Assembly (NCBI RefSeq): GCF_040054535.1
Contig: NC_090792.1
Location: 1,035,001-1,099,000, forward strand
Length of the DNA stretch: 64,000 nt
Source: Antennarius striatus
Taxonomy: Eukaryota; Chordata; Actinopteri; Lophiiformes; Antennariidae
Reading direction: 5' to 3'
Positions 11,268 to 47,414 of the stretch are shown in pieces. Positions within the stretch are counted from its first letter, which is position 1. Every line of letters starts with the position of its first letter. The notes under the pieces were generated by a model, which did not search any database, was not told the origin of the DNA, and saw nothing but the letters and a program-made list of their open reading frames with translations. A program made the position numbers and the translations under genes.

Positions 11268-14200
11268 ACTGCAGACAGCATCCCTGAATCAAGAAGACTA
11301 CCCCTCTACTTCTCTCTTCTCAGCCTGCGTCGGCTCTTTTAGCCTGTTGTTAGTCTGTGCTCTCTGTTTGGTCTGTGCTCTCTGTTACGGGGAACATGCT
11401 GTAGAGTGTTTTATTTAAAGGAGCTGCTGGGACATCAGAGAAGGAGATCGTAGAGAGATTTCCATCCCTCAGTGGAAGGTTTCCAACCTGGTGCCACGCC
11501 ACAGGTACAAACTCCCTGCTCCTGTAAATGTTATTTTATGTCTCTTACAGTTTGTCATCAAGGCATAAACAGATTTCACCAGTTTAGATTTTAAAGCTGC
11601 AAAGTTCTGCGCACCCGTATTTACCTTTGCTTGTGCACAACCAGCATAAAGTTTGTGTTGGCCTGACACCACGTGTTCTGGATGATCTGTAAAGAAGCAC
11701 AAGTAGGGACACAAGTAATTCACTATAACCGTCAAGACGTTCTAAGAAGATAGAGGCAAACAAAGAGTCGTTGGACATGAAATCACCAGTTGTGTTGAGT
11801 CACTCTAACAGAATCAGCACATATGAGGAGAAAATATGAACCTTCACCAGCAAGCAATGAGTGTGTGGGTGGAATCATGCAATTTGTGCCCTTTTTCTGT
11901 GGCTTGTAATAGTTTGCTCTCAATCTTAACTGAATTGAAATGTATCTTGTTATACAAGAATGAGACAGAGACGCATCATTTTTACTATTGACAGTTTGAC
12001 ACCCTCCGTCATGTTGTGTGCAGGCCTGTGAGATGAGCTCTGCTAGTAGCAGTAATAGCTGCCGTCTTCAAAGTTTACTGGGAAGACAAGGAACTGCGGA
12101 AACTGTGCAACCAGGAAAAAAGTACTTGTTACTGCAGGCTAGTTCTCAGTCTTTTCTATAATGCATCACCAGGGATGTTCCTATAATGGGTTACTTTTAG
12201 ATTGACTCACTGCAATGAATTTCGAGGGGCAGAGGGGGAAACACGGCTTTCATGAATAATTCTTTCGGGACCTAGAGGAAAACTTGCTTAAGTAGCTCTA
12301 ACGAAACAAAAAAGACAAAGTTTAAAACTTGCACCAGTTCTGCTACTTTCTTTTGATTTTGCCAATTATTTCTATTTTAAATTTAAGGCCAAATATACAC
12401 ATGTTGTATACATATAGTGTTTGATTTGCTGCAATGCTGTAATTACAACTTTGGGCAGTTTGCGTACATGAAACACAACTGTCATCCCTCCGTTTCGATC
12501 CGATCCAGTTACACTGAAGCCTGAGTGTGTGAGTCGAGACTCCGTCAAACGAAGCCAGCATTTAGTTTCCGCTCTTATGGATGAGGGTCATTGTGAGAGT
12601 CAGAGTGGAATTATCATATGCCAAATGCCTTTAGTGTGCTGAAGAAAACATGTCAGTGAAAACAATTTGATTCTGAAGATTAGACCAGATAATATATAGT
12701 TGCCAAAATAATAATTACTTGTTTTAAAAATATGGAAGAAAATTATTGGAAAGCACAAATGGACGTTGAAAGCAGCATTAAAGCTCGCTGTTGTTTCTCT
12801 TTACGGTTTGCTCAAGTCATAAAGTCCTTGAGGTGAAATACAAATCTAGACTTGACTGATCCCTTACATCAGATGTATACATTACATTTAATCATGTTTC
12901 CACCAGCCGTACTTTCACTTTATTCTGACAGAATGACACCTTTGTGACGTTTTGGGACACTTTTCGCTGTGATGACTCAAACCGTGTTGCGGTGATTTGC
13001 GTTGCCATTATTGGTTTTTCAGTGTGGAGCTTTGCTGGGCTCCAGTGTGGCGTTAAAGCACGCCCGGAACGCCCACATGTGGGATGTGGTGACATCTTGC
13101 CGAGCTCAGCCAACCCTCAAACAAATGTGTGCTTTGAGGCTGAACTCACATCCAGGAGTCCCGAGAGAAAAACGCTCTTAAAATCCACACGTGTTCAGCT
13201 TTCAGTGTTCAAATCAGTGTGGCCAGAAATGTATTTTCTATGACCTTGTTTTCAGATGCTGGTGTGTTACTGATACCCTTCTGATAGCCTTTGATGGATG
13301 ACATAATAGAAGACTTTTATTATGAATTCAAAGGAAATTGAATGGATTAAAACTGAATGAGTAGAATTAGTAAAAATATCATCATTTTATCCTTAAAATA
13401 CAATCCTTATGTGAGGAAAAATCCTCACAACTCAAAACAGGCTAGGTTTTTCTTATTGTCTTTAACTGACATCCTGTACACAGGTTATAAAATCACAGCC
13501 AACAACAACCTTGTGTTTTGAAGATTCTCGATCTGTTTTTCTTTAACAGCTTTGCTACTTTTAATTACTACCCAACGTGGATATCGTATCGTTTTAAACA
13601 CCTGGTGTTGAAAAAGTGTCAATGATTTTTTACGGCGTTGCTGCAGGAAGGAAGTCCGAGCAGAAACGGCCTCATTGAGACGTTAACTGTCAGACAGGAA
13701 GCTGCAGACAGCCGGCTGAATATCTGTGTCCCAGCAAACGGCTCCATTCTGCTCAGAGCAAAAGGAGCGGCAGGAACGAAATGTGTTCATCCTCAGTTTT
13801 ACATCCATTCCCTTCTCTACCGGTAACAGCCTGGATCAACCTGCTGCTTTTAAATGTTAATGATGGTGTCATCAGCATCAGCGGATAGTCATTTGAACGG
13901 CGATGCAACGCGTTGATCCAGACTGAGTCCAGCAAAACCGTCACATGTTTAAGAAAAAGCCCCAAACGTGTGATTGCTCGGCTCCGATCATACATGTGTC
14001 CACCTGTGACAAGCATTCGCCTGCAGGACTCACACTCCACACATGCACGGTGCACAAGAGTCATTAAACTGTGTGAATGTGATTCCGGAGCTCAGTTGAA
14101 GAGCGTTGAAGCAGCGAGCAGCGTTTAGTGCAATCTGTTGGAGGGTCATTTAGGCTCAGGCCTGTCAGGTCCGCGCTCTGGAGCCCCATTTCCTTCATTT

Positions 14201-16800
14201 CCCTCCGAGAAAAGGCAGCGGCGTGCTCCATCTCTTCTTTCTGCTGAGCTGTAGTCGTCCTCAAATAGAGATATCCCTTCTTTGTAATCCCTTAAGACAC
14301 ATCTAATAGACACCACATTCCTCCAGCTTCTAATAATTGTAATGAAGCAACTGCTTTCCTTCTCAAAACAAATAATTCTCTGTTATCGAGAAAAGAGAAA
14401 TGATGGAGAGATGATGGATGAACGGAGCAATCAGAACCATTAACCCTTTCAGTTAACCTGACCTTATTCAGTTAACTGATGTTTAAACTATCTGTAGATC
14501 CTGTTTCTTATTACTTTTTAATTCTCTATATTCATTATATTGTATGAATTCTGCAGAGGACATGACCTCAGCATCCTCAGTGGTAGCTACCTTTAACAAA
14601 CCTGTTCCAGCTCCGTCTGTCGACAGATTACTCCTGTGTGTTGTGTTGAGGGAGGTCGGAGACAGAGACTGTGATGTTGTTCTTCACTCTGAAGCTGTCT
14701 CCTTGTTAGCTCTTCTCTTTATCGCCACAGGCTAAAGCGTACGCTGCACTCAAAGACAGGAAAGAGTGTCAGCGCCGATGGAAGCCCAGGTGTCAGTGTT
14801 TTAATATATGACATGTAGTCTGATAATTGTGTAATTAAGCTGGGGGATAAATGATCGTCTTGTTATCAGGTTGCCATAAAATGTTCTTGTCTCATTTATA
14901 ATAATGAGAGGTTGAGCTCTTCTCCAGGTTGAGCTCTTCTCTAGCGCCACCCTCAGGACAAAGTCTTTACTACGAACAGAGAATACCTAAAACTCAAGGC
15001 CAGGTTTCCTTTGGTCTCACAGTGTGATGATCACATGTTGGTTAGCTTGGCTTAGCTTAAAGATTTGAAACTGAAAACAACTAGCAGAGGTTAAAAGAAA
15101 TAATAATCAGCAGCTGTAAAACACAAATTAACATGCTAAATTTGATCTGTTTCCAGTCTTTATGCTAAACTAGCTTGTCTTTTCCCAAATATATGCTCTT
15201 AAGAGATAATGACTGTGCTGCCCTTTTTCTTACTTTTGTTATAAAATGATAATTTTGGGCTGATTTTAATTTAATTTTAGGCTGATTTCCCCGAATTCCT
15301 CCCCTTATCCTTAAGGAATCTAATCCTGTATCTGGTGGGGACATAATTCTAAATGAGGAACTCCTCGAATCTTTTGTTTTGTCTGGTTTTTCTCCCGCTT
15401 GACTCCTACACACACATTCAGACACACACACAGACACAACAACATGCATGTTATGTCTGACCCTAAACTGCCCCATGTTGTGTTGGCATTGGAAATGTTG
15501 AGACAGACTTGAAGACGTGAGAGTCAGACTCTATTCTGGACCGCCGAGTCGGGCTTTATGAGGGCAACCAGACTTGTGACAAATCTCCAGCATTCCTTTT
15601 TAGCTGACGGACTGCAGGTCTGAATTATGCAATGACATTTAACCCCAACCCTGATATAGATGACAAAATACAACATGACATGACATCATGTTACTGTTCA
15701 CAAACAGAGAAGTTGCCTTAACTCTTGCTTGTATAATCCACAGTTAAGACAATGATGCTCACCTGTAAAGAAGACTGTCCCTTCTTTGTACAAAATGAAA
15801 TATACCAGAAACAACAACTTTGTTATCTTGATAGTGTCAATGTATACATGATCCGCTTTTCTGCAACTTGTAAGAACCCTCACATTTTTGCTCCCTTCCC
15901 CTCCAAACTCCTTGTTCCTAAACATGCAATCTGTTCAGCGTTTAAACTTGTGGTTGACTGTCAATCTTTTTGTGTACATTTTATAGTATTTATTTATTGT
16001 TGACAAGTTTTGCATTTGAAAATAATAAAAAATGAAGGCAGTTTGACCGAAGATACTATGTAAATGCCTGGTGAATGGTGCAAAGCATTTTTTTAATTAT
16101 TAAAAATGACAAAACGATGATCCAAGGAGATGAACTTATGACTTTTTATTATGACGTTGTAACATGTACATAACATGTGGCCAAAATTGCTTTGAAAAAT
16201 TATCATTTTTTTGTGTTGTAACAGTATTTGTTTTATCAAGTGAATTGCTCATGAAGACAAATAAATAAAACACAACCTTGTTTCGGATGGGTCTTATCTG
16301 CTGGTGTACAACGAACCTGCACAGCTGGAATTTTAAAAGAGCACAGAAGTCTACATTTCTTTCAGCTCGATTTAATATAATCTTATAATCACATGATTTA
16401 TGTCGTCTGTGAACATTCAACGTTTAGTGGAAAACTCAATTCAAAAACATTACTATTAACTCATAGTCTGTTAAACTGTACCAAAAAACTCAGTTTCCTG
16501 TTTGAAGCTCCCTTTAAATGCATTGGCTGCTCTGCTGCCTCCTTGTCCGGCACCTTCCTGTTCTAACCTAAGCTGTAATGGAGTCACCTCCACAGAAGTG
16601 TGGCGCCCTCTGCTGGTGCGGAAGCTGCAGGTGCAGCCTGAGAAGAGCTTTGCTGGCCCATGATTGTCCAGCTCACCCTCAAAATCCAAGAGATTGCTCC
16701 AAGAGCCATAGCTTAGCTTTCCAAAACGGTTTTTTTTTTTCCCCAAACCAACAGAACATAAATAAATACAATAAGGAAACAGAACAAGGAAAGTTATACA
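11268..16800. other. intergenic DNA, nothing recognised
   Basis: About 5.5 kb of mostly unique-looking AT-rich sequence between sobp and rock2. The short open frames on both strands lack splice context and family similarity. No RNA gene was seen. A (CA)-rich patch lies near 15,410-15,440. Confidence 0.5.
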
Positions 16801-16839
16801 GTTAATAGTAACAACAGAATTAAATGCACATTGAACAAA

Positions 16840-17070
16840 TGAAAGGCGTTTCTGGGAGATCTGTCTTTTCCAGTCACTCCAATATTCTTTAAATTTAGTC
16901 TTTCGGAGTCTCAGTGTAGAGGTAATCCTTTCCATTACGTAAATTTCATAAATTGCATCATACCAGTTCTCTAGGGATGGGGCACCAGTTTCTGGTGATT
17001 GTTTTCCATGCTGCCACACTCAATATACCTGGATTAAAAGTGTCCCAATAGTAATATACGCTCATTTTCA
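16840..17070 (-). mobile_element. L1-type LINE ORF2 C-terminal remnant
   Basis: On the minus strand, sequence around 17,040-16,850 translates to a segment containing WKTITRNW, then ENWYDAIYEIYVMERITSTL and KFKEYWSDW. This pattern (a tryptophan-rich stretch, then I-x-x-I-Y-x-M-E-x-(I/L)-T and a final W-x-x-W) is typical of the C-terminal end of fish L1-clade ORF2 proteins. The frame then runs on as meaningless sequence to about 16,471. It is a 5'-truncated, dead copy. Confidence 0.6.
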
Positions 17071-17298
17071 GTGAAGTAACACATATTTTTATATTCTGTT
17101 ACTTCTAGTGGTTCAAATACATGTACGGGTGATGGTTGGTCTCAGCTCTGTAGGATAGAAATGTGAATTTAATGGTCTCTAGCGCCAGCTTGTGGCACTT
17201 GGAAGTATTGAGCTGAAGAGAAAAGGCTTCATCAGGGGAAGGTATGAAGGCAATAAAACAATAAAACACACAATAAAACATGTAAATACAGCAAATGT

Positions 17299-17311
17299 GT
17301 TTGTGTGTGTG

Positions 17312-17385
<74 letters not shown>

Positions 17386-17394
17386 TGTGTGTGC
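17299..17394. repeat. (GT)n microsatellite
   Basis: A GT tract of about 90 bases with an early GCAT interruption. The poly-His-Thr and poly-Val-Cys open frames over it are artefacts. Confidence 0.97.
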
Positions 17395-18044
17395 AGATAC
17401 ACACACAGTATACATTATATGGAAATAGGAATGCTAATAATACATACATACATTTTTAATACTGACAATAAAGCTCTATTTTTACACGTTTTCTTATCGT
17501 AGAGGGACAAATACATTTGTCTGACCACTAACAGTAACACATGAGGTTTCCTACTGTGACAATTTGAAGTTTACAGAAGATTCCACTCTGACCGGAGGCA
17601 GACTGGACTTGTAGACCTGTCGGCCCCGTGCTACCAAGAACTCCAATCAATGATAACTTGGTGCTTTTGCTGAAACAACGTATGTTGTTGTTGATGTTTT
17701 GACTTTTCTCTAATTGATCAAGTATTTCTTTTATTCCATAGAAGTTGCCGTTGTCACATTACAAAACCTTCAACATGAAAAAAAATGAGAAAGAAATGTT
17801 TTATAATCAACATGATGGGATGGTTTCAGGTTTTCTACGAGGCAGCAAATATACAAGAATGAAAGAGAAATTGCGTTCATCCCTCCATCTACATCAACAC
17901 TGACTGAAATCACAAAACCAATTGCTTTGCCAATTTTTAAAATATGAGAATTGTATGGGTATCTTCTCTTTCAGTGACCTCTTTATCCACATGTACTGCT
18001 TTTAAACCTCTGATCAGTAAATATAACCTTTTTGTTATCTCCAG

Positions 18045-18305
18045 GTTTGCGGTCTTAAAAAGGACAACTGCACATTTTTCATTTGTCCTCTGAGGATTTA
18101 TCACAGTGATGAGAAGCCAGAGAAACAGACGGCGCTAACATTCAGACTGTGTAATTACATCCTCAGATCAGATCCCCCAACTCTCACCAAAATTAAAGTG
18201 ATGGGAGGAGGAACTGTGGTTGGAAAAAAAGTCCAACTAGAGGTTGGTTTCACTTCTTGTACTTTTCTCAACCTCATACAATGTAAAGCCGTACATTCAA
18301 GGTGA
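18045..18305 (+). other. orphan open frame behind a strong acceptor-like site
   Basis: After TTTTTGTTATCTCCAG the frame VCGLKKDNCTFF... stays open for 86 codons to a TGA at 18303-18305, with no start ATG at its head. The composition looks protein-like (LTKIKVMGGGTVVGKKVQLE at the C-terminal half). I do not recognise it. A RTE-like LINE tail lies 150 bases further on, so it may belong to a transposon; otherwise it is an isolated or decayed exon. Confidence 0.25.
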
Positions 18306-18439
18306 AGCTGAACCATCAAAGTACATTACTGGAGCCTGTGAACGATGAGCTTCTACCCCTATGGATTTAACCCTTTTTTTGTCATTTTCAAAATGACAGG
18401 ATTTTGAAAAACACATTTTTAAGATCACGTCACAACTTA

Positions 18440-18545
18440 AAAATGATGATGAGGGAAGACATGAGGGCAGTTGGTGTTAGAGAGGGGAATGCAGAAGATA
18501 GGCTGACATGGAAAAGGATGACCCGCTGTGGAGACGCCTAACGGG
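18440..18545 (+). mobile_element. RTE/endonuclease-reverse-transcriptase LINE, C-terminal end
   Basis: The plus strand encodes MREDMRAVGVREGNAEDR followed by LTWKRMTRCGDA and a stop. The pattern D-M-x-x-V-G-V-x-E-x-x-A-E-D-R-x-x-W-(K/R)-x-M-x-x-C-G-D is the typical C-terminus of RTE-like endonuclease-reverse transcriptases that are abundant in fish. Upstream catalytic parts are absent, so this is a 5'-truncated copy. Confidence 0.65.
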
Positions 18546-20690
18546 ACACGACCAACGGAGAAGAACATGGATTAGAAGAAGAGGAATTTTATTTTTAAAA
18601 TCATATTCATAAAAGTCAAAATACAAGATACAGTAGTCACATTTACACGTAGTCTAAAAGATTCACCCAAACAGGAACTCACCTTTGACACACCATGGGT
18701 TCATAAAAGTGTCTAAAGCATTCATAACTCTGAAATAAGATCAATTCTGATTATTGATACCTGTACATTCTTCTTAAGAAGAACAATATGATGCATTATC
18801 TTACTTTATTGACACAACATAGAAAACTAGAATCAAAATCAGTTCTGTGACTTAACAGCAGCAGTGAGTTAATCCAAGATGAGGCAGACAGGAAGTGTGA
18901 GTACAGACATTCTGTTCTGCTTCTATTTCATCCAGCAGGTTGTAACACACACCTGCTGGAACATCTTTATTGCTGTCAAGCTGAGCAGGATTAGGACCCC
19001 AATGCAGGACACTGTTGGAAAAGCTTTTGTCTGTAGTTTAATCAAGAGAAAAAAGGAACAAATCCAAATGTTCAATAAAGTTGAACCGAGAGCAAAGAAT
19101 AGAAAACAATCTGACACAGAACCAAAAGAGAACCGGCATAAGAAGCCTCGGGCTAATCAGCCTGATCAAGTACAGGTGTTGAGAGGAACAACAGGTGTGG
19201 AGATGAGGCCCCGCCCACAAGTTCAGCCCCGCCTCCTGCCACGCCCCAACACAGCAGAGCAGCATGACACCAACGCAGAACCAGGACAATTGCACACAAA
19301 TTGGATACTATAAAACTAAAAAATCACTAACTTAATAGTATTTTTAAAATTCACTAATCAAATATATTAACTATACTGATTCATCATATAAAAATGTGAT
19401 CATTACTGATTTGATGTGAACTGTGAGTTCAATCAAAGCTTGGCCCGGTTGGTTTCATTCCCTCATCTCTGACTTCTGCTGAGGAAATCAACAAGTGAGT
19501 CAAACTGATTTAAAAAGTGATAAATTAGCACCTGCTGAACTAAATACAGTACATTCTCCAATACATTGTGTATACGTTAAATTACAATTAAAGAATGTTT
19601 TGTGGAATGGGGACTGATATATTACTTAGTCTAGTTGAACATTTAACTGTTTTTGGTAGAGCTGACCAAAGGTCATAGACTGACACACGAGAGGTCAAAA
19701 TCCAGACAAGACCTCAAGTTTAGAGATTTGGAAGTATTCTCCACCAAAAACGATCAAATAAAAGAAACCAACGTCTGACTTGAGGTCATCAGTTGCATCA
19801 CATCTTCAACCCAAGTTGCCCCTGATTTGTTCCAAATACAGAAAATGTTAAATGTATAACTTGTCAGAGATTAAGGATTTTTCCCAGCAAAGAACCAGAA
19901 CATACCAGCTGTGCACTAAACACCAATAAATAGCCTTTCATTATATAACCATTACATTAAGTATGTCCACCATCAAGACAGAGGAAGGTGAAGGTGTGAT
20001 TCTGTGTTCCAGCTGCTCTCTCTAGTGTGTGAACCAAACCCTCTGTATTCTCTGACTATGACACCACACACTCCCACATATAGAACAGTGTGTTCTTCTG
20101 TCCAACTTGTTCGTATTAATTCAATCAGATCATTACCTGATTAATCCAGCAAAAGCAAACTATTAATATACTTAATAAAATTAAACATATTAATATATTT
20201 GATAAAATATATGTCAGGATTCATTATAATCCTAATATAGGACTTGATGACTGATATATTACTATTTTACATAAACAGTCAGTAGATTATATAAAACATT
20301 TAGTAGATTTTCATTAAATTTGTTGGGGTTTGCTACGAGAAGTTATTGCAGATTATTGCAGACATCCATCCAACGTAACATAATCATACATTTTTAGTAC
20401 AAGTAAACAACCAGTAAATTTTGTATGGGCTACTTGCTAGATAATATAATTATGTTTTAATTTTAACCCTATACAGGAAAATATATCATATTTGATAGAC
20501 TCAGCCTCTCAAGATTTTGATACTTGTATGTCATAAATTTGACTTTTTTTGTGCAAAACCTGATGTATACAATCAGACATATGCATCTGTATTTGCCATG
20601 TCAACACATTCTGGAGTTAGCCATAATTACACAAATAAAGCTCATATACAATTTTTTGTAATATTTTATAACAAAGTTGTCACAAGGTAC
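18546..20690. other. intergenic DNA, AT-rich, nothing recognised
   Basis: Two kilobases of AT-rich sequence between the LINE fragment and a hAT element. The 144-codon frame from 18879 has no splice or family support. No element ends were recognised. Confidence 0.5.
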
Positions 20691-20698
20691 CATTAGAC

Positions 20699-21178
20699 CA
20701 GTGGTGTCAAACTCATTTTCACCGAGGGTCACATCAGCATAACGGCTGTCCTCAAAGGGCCAGATTTAATCTATCAATTTAACTCGATGTTAATTTCAAA
20801 TGAATGTAACTACTTAAATGTATAGCTTATTCAAATTACAAACATTGAAGTTATACATGAAAAATATTTTTGCCTGTTTCCTTGTTATAACATAAATCCT
20901 TTTAATTTGTCAGGTTATGAAACCTACAAAACTCCATCAATCAAGGATCAAACTATACAATTGAATCAAGAAAAATGACATCACACACACAAATTAAGAC
21001 ATTAACTTTTTTTTGGTGAAAATTAAAATAGCCTTGATTACTACATTGTGTGAAATGTGTTTTTTGGTCAAAGCACCTATTCATTTGTAAACACTCTGAC
21101 CTTTTATGGTCTCGCGGGCCACATCAAATGATGTGGCGGGCCACATTTGGCCCCTGGGCCTTGAGTTTGGTGCATGTG
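20699..21178. mobile_element. hAT-type non-autonomous transposon, copy A (480 bp)
   Basis: The element starts CAGTGGTGTCAAACTCA and ends TGAGTTTGGTGCATGTG, imperfect terminal inverted repeats of the fish hAT/Charlie type. It is bordered by CATTAGAC at 20691-20698 and CATTAGAA at 21179-21186, an 8-bp target duplication with one mismatch, which is the hAT signature. The interior includes the GGGCCACATC / GATGTGGC dyad. A second copy of exactly the same length lies at 51380-51859. Confidence 0.88.
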
Positions 21179-21299
21179 CATTAGAATTTAACTAAATATT
21201 TAATCTTCTGTAAATTATTTCATGGTTTAAGCTTTATAGAGTTAAAATAGTTCAATATGTATTCCTTTGTGATGTGAAACACACCGTTCCTTCACTCCA

Positions 21300-22113
21300 C
21301 CGTGCAGCACAGGGGTGGATCTGGACACAAATAGGGAAGCGGGAGGACGGGACAGGTGGCTTCTGGGTAATGGAGTCCTCTCTGCGTTAATGTCTGTGGG
21401 AGGAGAGAGTCGGGACCGACTCGGTGTGTTCGTGTGAGCGCTGGGGAGACGCTGAGCCGCGGGGGGACTTTTCCGTCCGAACGGAAGAACTTCCCGGTGT
21501 GGACGGAACCGACAGCGGGGGACGAGCCGCGGTTACCGGGGCGCGAACATGCGAGAAGAACTCCGTGACGGGAGCGAGACCTTATTAAACATTAAGCGCG
21601 GGAGAACGGAGGCGCTGGCGGGGAAACCGGAGCCCTAACGGGAGCCAGCGGCGGTGAACGGGGGGCAAAGCGGGCGGAATCTCTCTAAAAGGCGAGTCCG
21701 CTGCTCCTCCGGAGGGAAGGGGAGGAGAGGGGCGGAGGAGACGCCCCCGCCGCCTGTTGCTGGAGCTCCACGGCCGAACTTCACCTCCGCGCTGGGAATG
21801 GAGCCCGCCGCCTAACGGAGCTGCTCACCCGGCTGTGACGGAACCTCATCGGCTGGAGCCCGGCTGCCGGCGAGCCGGAGAGACGAGCACGAAGTTTGGG
21901 GCACCTGGGAGTCTCCGCTCCGGGACACTTTTGTGGACGGTGTCCCCGTCCGAGGCGGGTGTGGGTGGGCTGAGACCCCCGGGCTGCTCCGGTAGGCCCC
22001 CGGCCCTCAGCCGGGAACAAAGAGGGTTAGCCGGGGACAGAGAGGCTCACATGTGACCCCGGAGAGGAAACTTTATTGTTAAAAGTCAACTTCCAGCCCC
22101 CACCGCCGCCGTC
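21300..22113 (+). promoter_or_regulatory. rock2: CpG-rich promoter and 5' UTR of rock2
   Basis: About 800 bases of GC-rich, CpG-dense sequence contrast sharply with the AT-rich flanks and end at the rock2 start codon, the usual layout of a housekeeping CpG-island promoter. No TATA box is evident. If transcription starts near 21,400-21,500, the leader carries two upstream open frames: ATG 21549 to TAA 21638 (29 codons) and ATG 21757 to TGA 22056 (99 codons). The transcription start cannot be placed from sequence alone. Confidence 0.8.
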
Positions 22114-45005
<22,892 letters not shown>

Positions 45006-45069
45006 CAGGAAGTCCCCCCCCAGCAGGTCGTCACGGGGGACAGTTTATATTTGTTCCACTGGAGTGAAT

Positions 45070-45165
45070 GGAGCTCTGCCGTCAGCCAATAGAATGTGTG
45101 TACGGCGTCACGTGACTGCCTACAAAAATCTGCGATGAGGTGAAGCCGCGTGAATGCGTGAAGCC
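45070..45165. repeat. dispersed repeat fragment (GTCAGCCAATAGAATG family), copy 1
   Basis: GCCGTCAGCCAATAGAATG, then TACGGCGTCACGTGACTGCC and CTGCGATGAGGTGAAGCCGCG match 54148-54235 closely. A more diverged relative lies at 59750-60060. Confidence 0.85.
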
Positions 45166-45303
45166 CCCCCCACCGTGGGCGGGACAGCAATGTGACGGTC
45201 CTGTAAGTGATGTGTGTGTCAGGATGAGAGCAGGAACACACACCGCGTGTGGAGGAGTGTGTGTGACCCGATGGTGTGTGTGAAGTGTGGTCTCCCCTTT
45301 CAG

Positions 45304-45382
45304 ACTGGAGGACGGGGGTGTCCAGGACTGGCTCTGGGCGCTGGACGACCTCGATGACGATTCCTCCTCCGTTCATTTCTGA
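45304..45382 (+). CDS. rock2: candidate alternative terminal exon of rock2
   Basis: A TCTCCCCTTTCAG acceptor ends at 45303. If the donor GTAGCA at 45002 is used, it removes the annotated TAG: AG joins A to make Arg, and the frame continues for 25 codons, LEDGGVQDWLWALDDLDD then DSSSVHF, to TGA at 45380-45382. The peptide is acidic and tryptophan-containing, in contrast to the basic normal tail, and its codons look protein-like. The 302-base intron would contain a dispersed repeat. I cannot recall this tail in mammalian ROCK2. It is a prediction from splice signals and frame only. Confidence 0.5.
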
Positions 45383-47408
45383 CGGCGTGTGGTAACGGCG
45401 TGTGGTAACGGCGTGTGGTAACAGCGTGTGGGAACGGCGTGTGCTGTGTGCTGTGATTTGATTGGTCGTTTCCACGCGGCGTCGGTCGATTCGTCTTCGT
45501 TCTTCCTGATTTGCTGTGATGTTTCAGGATTTATTTTGTTTAAAGATGGATTTGTGTCCCCCTGAAACACGGAGGTCCCCTCTGGGCTCCTCTTCCTGTT
45601 AACACCCTGAAACATGTCTCCCCCCAGTGACCCCCCATCCTGTGACCTCAGCCCCCGCAGGTCAAACGGCTTCAAAATGAGGCGAGAAGAATCCCACAGT
45701 AGACACTGGTTCAATGGATGACCCCGCCCCCTGTAAAGCATTACGTTCCTAAATGTGTGTGTGTTCGTTTACAACCACATCGTCTGATTGGCTGCTGGCT
45801 CTGGTGGTGGTGGCGGCCTGTGGACATGTCCATCCTGATGCATGTGTTTGTTGGGGTTCTCCGCCCTGATAATCTGATAATCTGACCACCGGGTGTTTGA
45901 CATGACGTTATGGTTTAAGTATAATCTGTGATGGTGAATGTCTGATCATGTTTGTCCTGCATGTTGTTACCAGTGGGATTATCTCCTGTTTTAGACCTCA
46001 GGTTGTATAAAAAGGTGATTTTCTGTCGCACTGGGGGGCCTGATGCACCTGTGGTTTTGGCCTAGAGCAGATCTAAATCAGACAAGATGAGTAACACGTG
46101 ATTTAATCCGTCATACGTGGAGCTCTGATCATCCTCTGCACATACTTTGAGGATAATCTGAGACTAACGTTCTCCTCCATCTCCTCCTCCAGCTAACCCT
46201 GCTTGGGGGTGCGGTCCGGTGTCCAGCGGTGGGGCGTTTCCTCCTGAATCAGATCACACTGAACCCCAACACTACTCCACAAAGCCCCCCCACATCGCTT
46301 CAGCCTGAGAGTTTCAGTCTGCTTCTCCCATTTGGTGAACTTCTTTTCCTCCCTCCTGATTGGACGCCTGGTCAGACCCGTCGTGAGGCTCTGTGGAGCT
46401 GGAGTTACTGGTTCAGAAGGGGAAACACGTACCTCAACACTCACGAGGACCAAACAGGAAAAGTCTTCCTCACTACTTTTTGGGGGGGAATCTTGTGGCC
46501 AAAAAAAAAGAAGAAGACATTGTTGTGTTTAATGATTGTGAACATAAAGGGTTAAAAGGGGAGCACTACACAGAAGGTCGTCGGGTCGTTTGCTGGATGA
46601 AGCTGAGGTCACACAAACCTGAATGAGGTACGAACGCAAGCCAGCTGCGACGTCCGACCCGGGGCGCCGTGAACGTTGGATGGAGCCCCCCAGGAGACGT
46701 CCTCGCCGTCACGTGATGTTTCAAACCTGCACTGTCGTGTTCTGAGCGTGAATGTTTACGGACTGAAGGGTCGCACCGCTCACGCTTTCCTGATGCGATG
46801 CTCGGCTCCTTTTTCCTGTTTGAATGTACATCTGGGCCTTCCAGACGACACACAGGCATTGTATGACTTCTATCCAGGTAAACTTGACTGAAGCCCCCCC
46901 TCCAAACACCTACTAACTGCTCCCATCGACCACGTGTGTGTTTTGCCTTTTCAGGCCTCACATTCAGTTTTGCCACAAACGGGCCTCCATCTGTCCCACA
47001 CAGAGCCGTCAGTCATTTCCTGGATGTGAAACCGAGGAATCGACCAATGAGAAGCAGAGACGACGACATCACGCAGTCACACACCATGAGTCTAAATACT
47101 GAGCAGCACTGTTCCAAGTAAACTGTTTGTCCTGATATTTTTGTATTAAAATGTAACTGAATGGAGTTTGGGAACATTGCTGTGTGTATATGGCTTTATA
47201 TAGCTGATCCGTGTGTGTGTGTGTGTGTGTGTGTGAACCAAGTTGTCTGGCTTTAGCCAATAAGCATGTTTTATACATATAAATATACACAGTATATATT
47301 TTACATGCCATACAGTGCACATATTATTTATACAGCCTTGTCCACTTTGTATTAAGGGCTCCATCCAGATTGCATATCTGCTCCAAACGGCTCTTTAATA
47401 ACGACCAC

Positions 47409-47414
47409 AATAAA
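47409..47414 (+). promoter_or_regulatory. rock2: AATAAA polyadenylation signal, probable rock2 end
   Basis: Canonical hexamer in ACAATAAAGACATGG on the plus strand, followed by a GT-rich/T-rich stretch. It is the last good plus-strand signal before slc66a3 begins on the other strand. Confidence 0.5.
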
